From the NCBI GenBank assembly GCA_022768325.1, contig JALEMI010000055.1, positions 1-35,903 on the forward strand: 35,903 bases of DNA, in the 5' to 3' direction. The notes under the pieces were generated by a model that did no database searches, was not told the origin of the DNA, and saw only the letters and a program-made list of their open reading frames with translations. Below are positions 35,730 through 35,903 of this stretch, one piece after another (the first letter of the stretch is position 1; every line of letters starts with the position of its first letter). The stretch comes from Bacteroidales bacterium (GTDB lineage: Bacteria > Bacteroidota > Bacteroidia > Bacteroidales > Marinilabiliaceae). The translations under genes were made by a program, and so were the position numbers.

Positions 35730-35903
35730 TGAACTGACCCCAAAACCTCACAGGCATCAACGACCGCACTGGGAGGGACGGTCTCCTGACCGTCCATCAT
35801 CTGAACAGACCCCAAAACCTCACAGGCAGCAACGTCCGCACTGGGAGGGACGGTCTCCTGACCGTCCATCATCTTGAACATACCCCAAAACCTCACAGGC
35901 AAC
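35730..35903. repeat. Tandem repeat of about 72-73 bp with a strong palindrome (REP-like)
   Basis: Two full units (35730-35801, 35802-35874) and the start of a third (35875 to the window edge) are nearly identical. Each starts TGAAC..ACCCCAAAACCTCAC and holds a perfect hairpin GGACGGTC-TCCT-GACCGTCC (35776-35795 and 35848-35867). Differences are a few bases (catcaacgacc against cagcaacgtcc). The array runs out of the window, so its length is unknown. The rightward frame through it would read repeated WEGRSPDRPS, but no gene is evident. It resembles dispersed REP/BIME-type elements more than a CRISPR: there are no unique spacers. Confidence 0.85.

Noticed and set aside
35730-35903. CRISPR array
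   Set aside because: Units are tandem and almost identical over their whole length with no unique spacers, and no cas gene is near.

Overview
The window looks like a chromosomal segment of a GC-rich member of the Bacteroidota, most likely order Bacteroidales. Several things point there: -7 boxes of the type TAnnTTTG in front of genes, almost no Shine-Dalgarno sequences, an N-succinylornithine carbamoyltransferase-type ArgF', a LysS with the Bacteroidota C-terminal extension, an AtpB with a secreted-looking N-terminal extension, and a short AtpC. Codons end mostly in C (GCC, GAC, CTC, ATC). That leaves large but spurious open frames on the antisense strand. The family-level placement is inference.

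Layout. Positions 1-2056 hold a leftward operon: a Dabb-domain protein, a small membrane protein and mutL, which runs off the left edge. From about 2263 to 12845 everything reads rightward: an exonuclease-like protein with lost catalytic residues, a gamma-carbonic anhydrase, a small secreted protein overlapping murI, lysS-gpsA, pgi, a bPH-domain protein and proC-proB-proA. From 13045 to 18913 come a bactofilin, a small membrane protein and six ATP synthase genes (atpB-E-F-H-A-G). The missing atpD-atpC pair lies at 27779-29560. Between the two halves are murF, argF', a 1021-residue ABCG-type transporter, dapD, a Sua5/TsaC-family gene, a hot-dog thioesterase, a candidate structured RNA and a trans-isoprenyl diphosphate synthase.

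Right of the atpC terminator the window is less orderly. It holds a small leftward gene broken by an amber codon, a leftward SDR-like gene with eroded motifs, an SpmA-SpmB-like membrane protein, an orphan M.HaeIII-like cytosine methyltransferase carrying a frameshift, folA and a leftward short CstA. At the right edge is a tandem array of about 72-bp palindromic units that continues outside the window.

How the genes work together: most are housekeeping. They cover oxidative or anaerobic ATP synthesis, cell wall precursors (murI, murF, and dapD for diaminopimelate), proline and arginine synthesis, phospholipid backbone (gpsA), isoprenoid chains and translation (lysS, sua5). I see no complete new defence or mobile system. 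The best leads are the HaeIII-like orphan methyltransferase and its frameshift, the nested-helix RNA candidate after the thioesterase, the Ser90 substitution at the specificity position of the carbamoyltransferase, and the inactivated-looking exonuclease.
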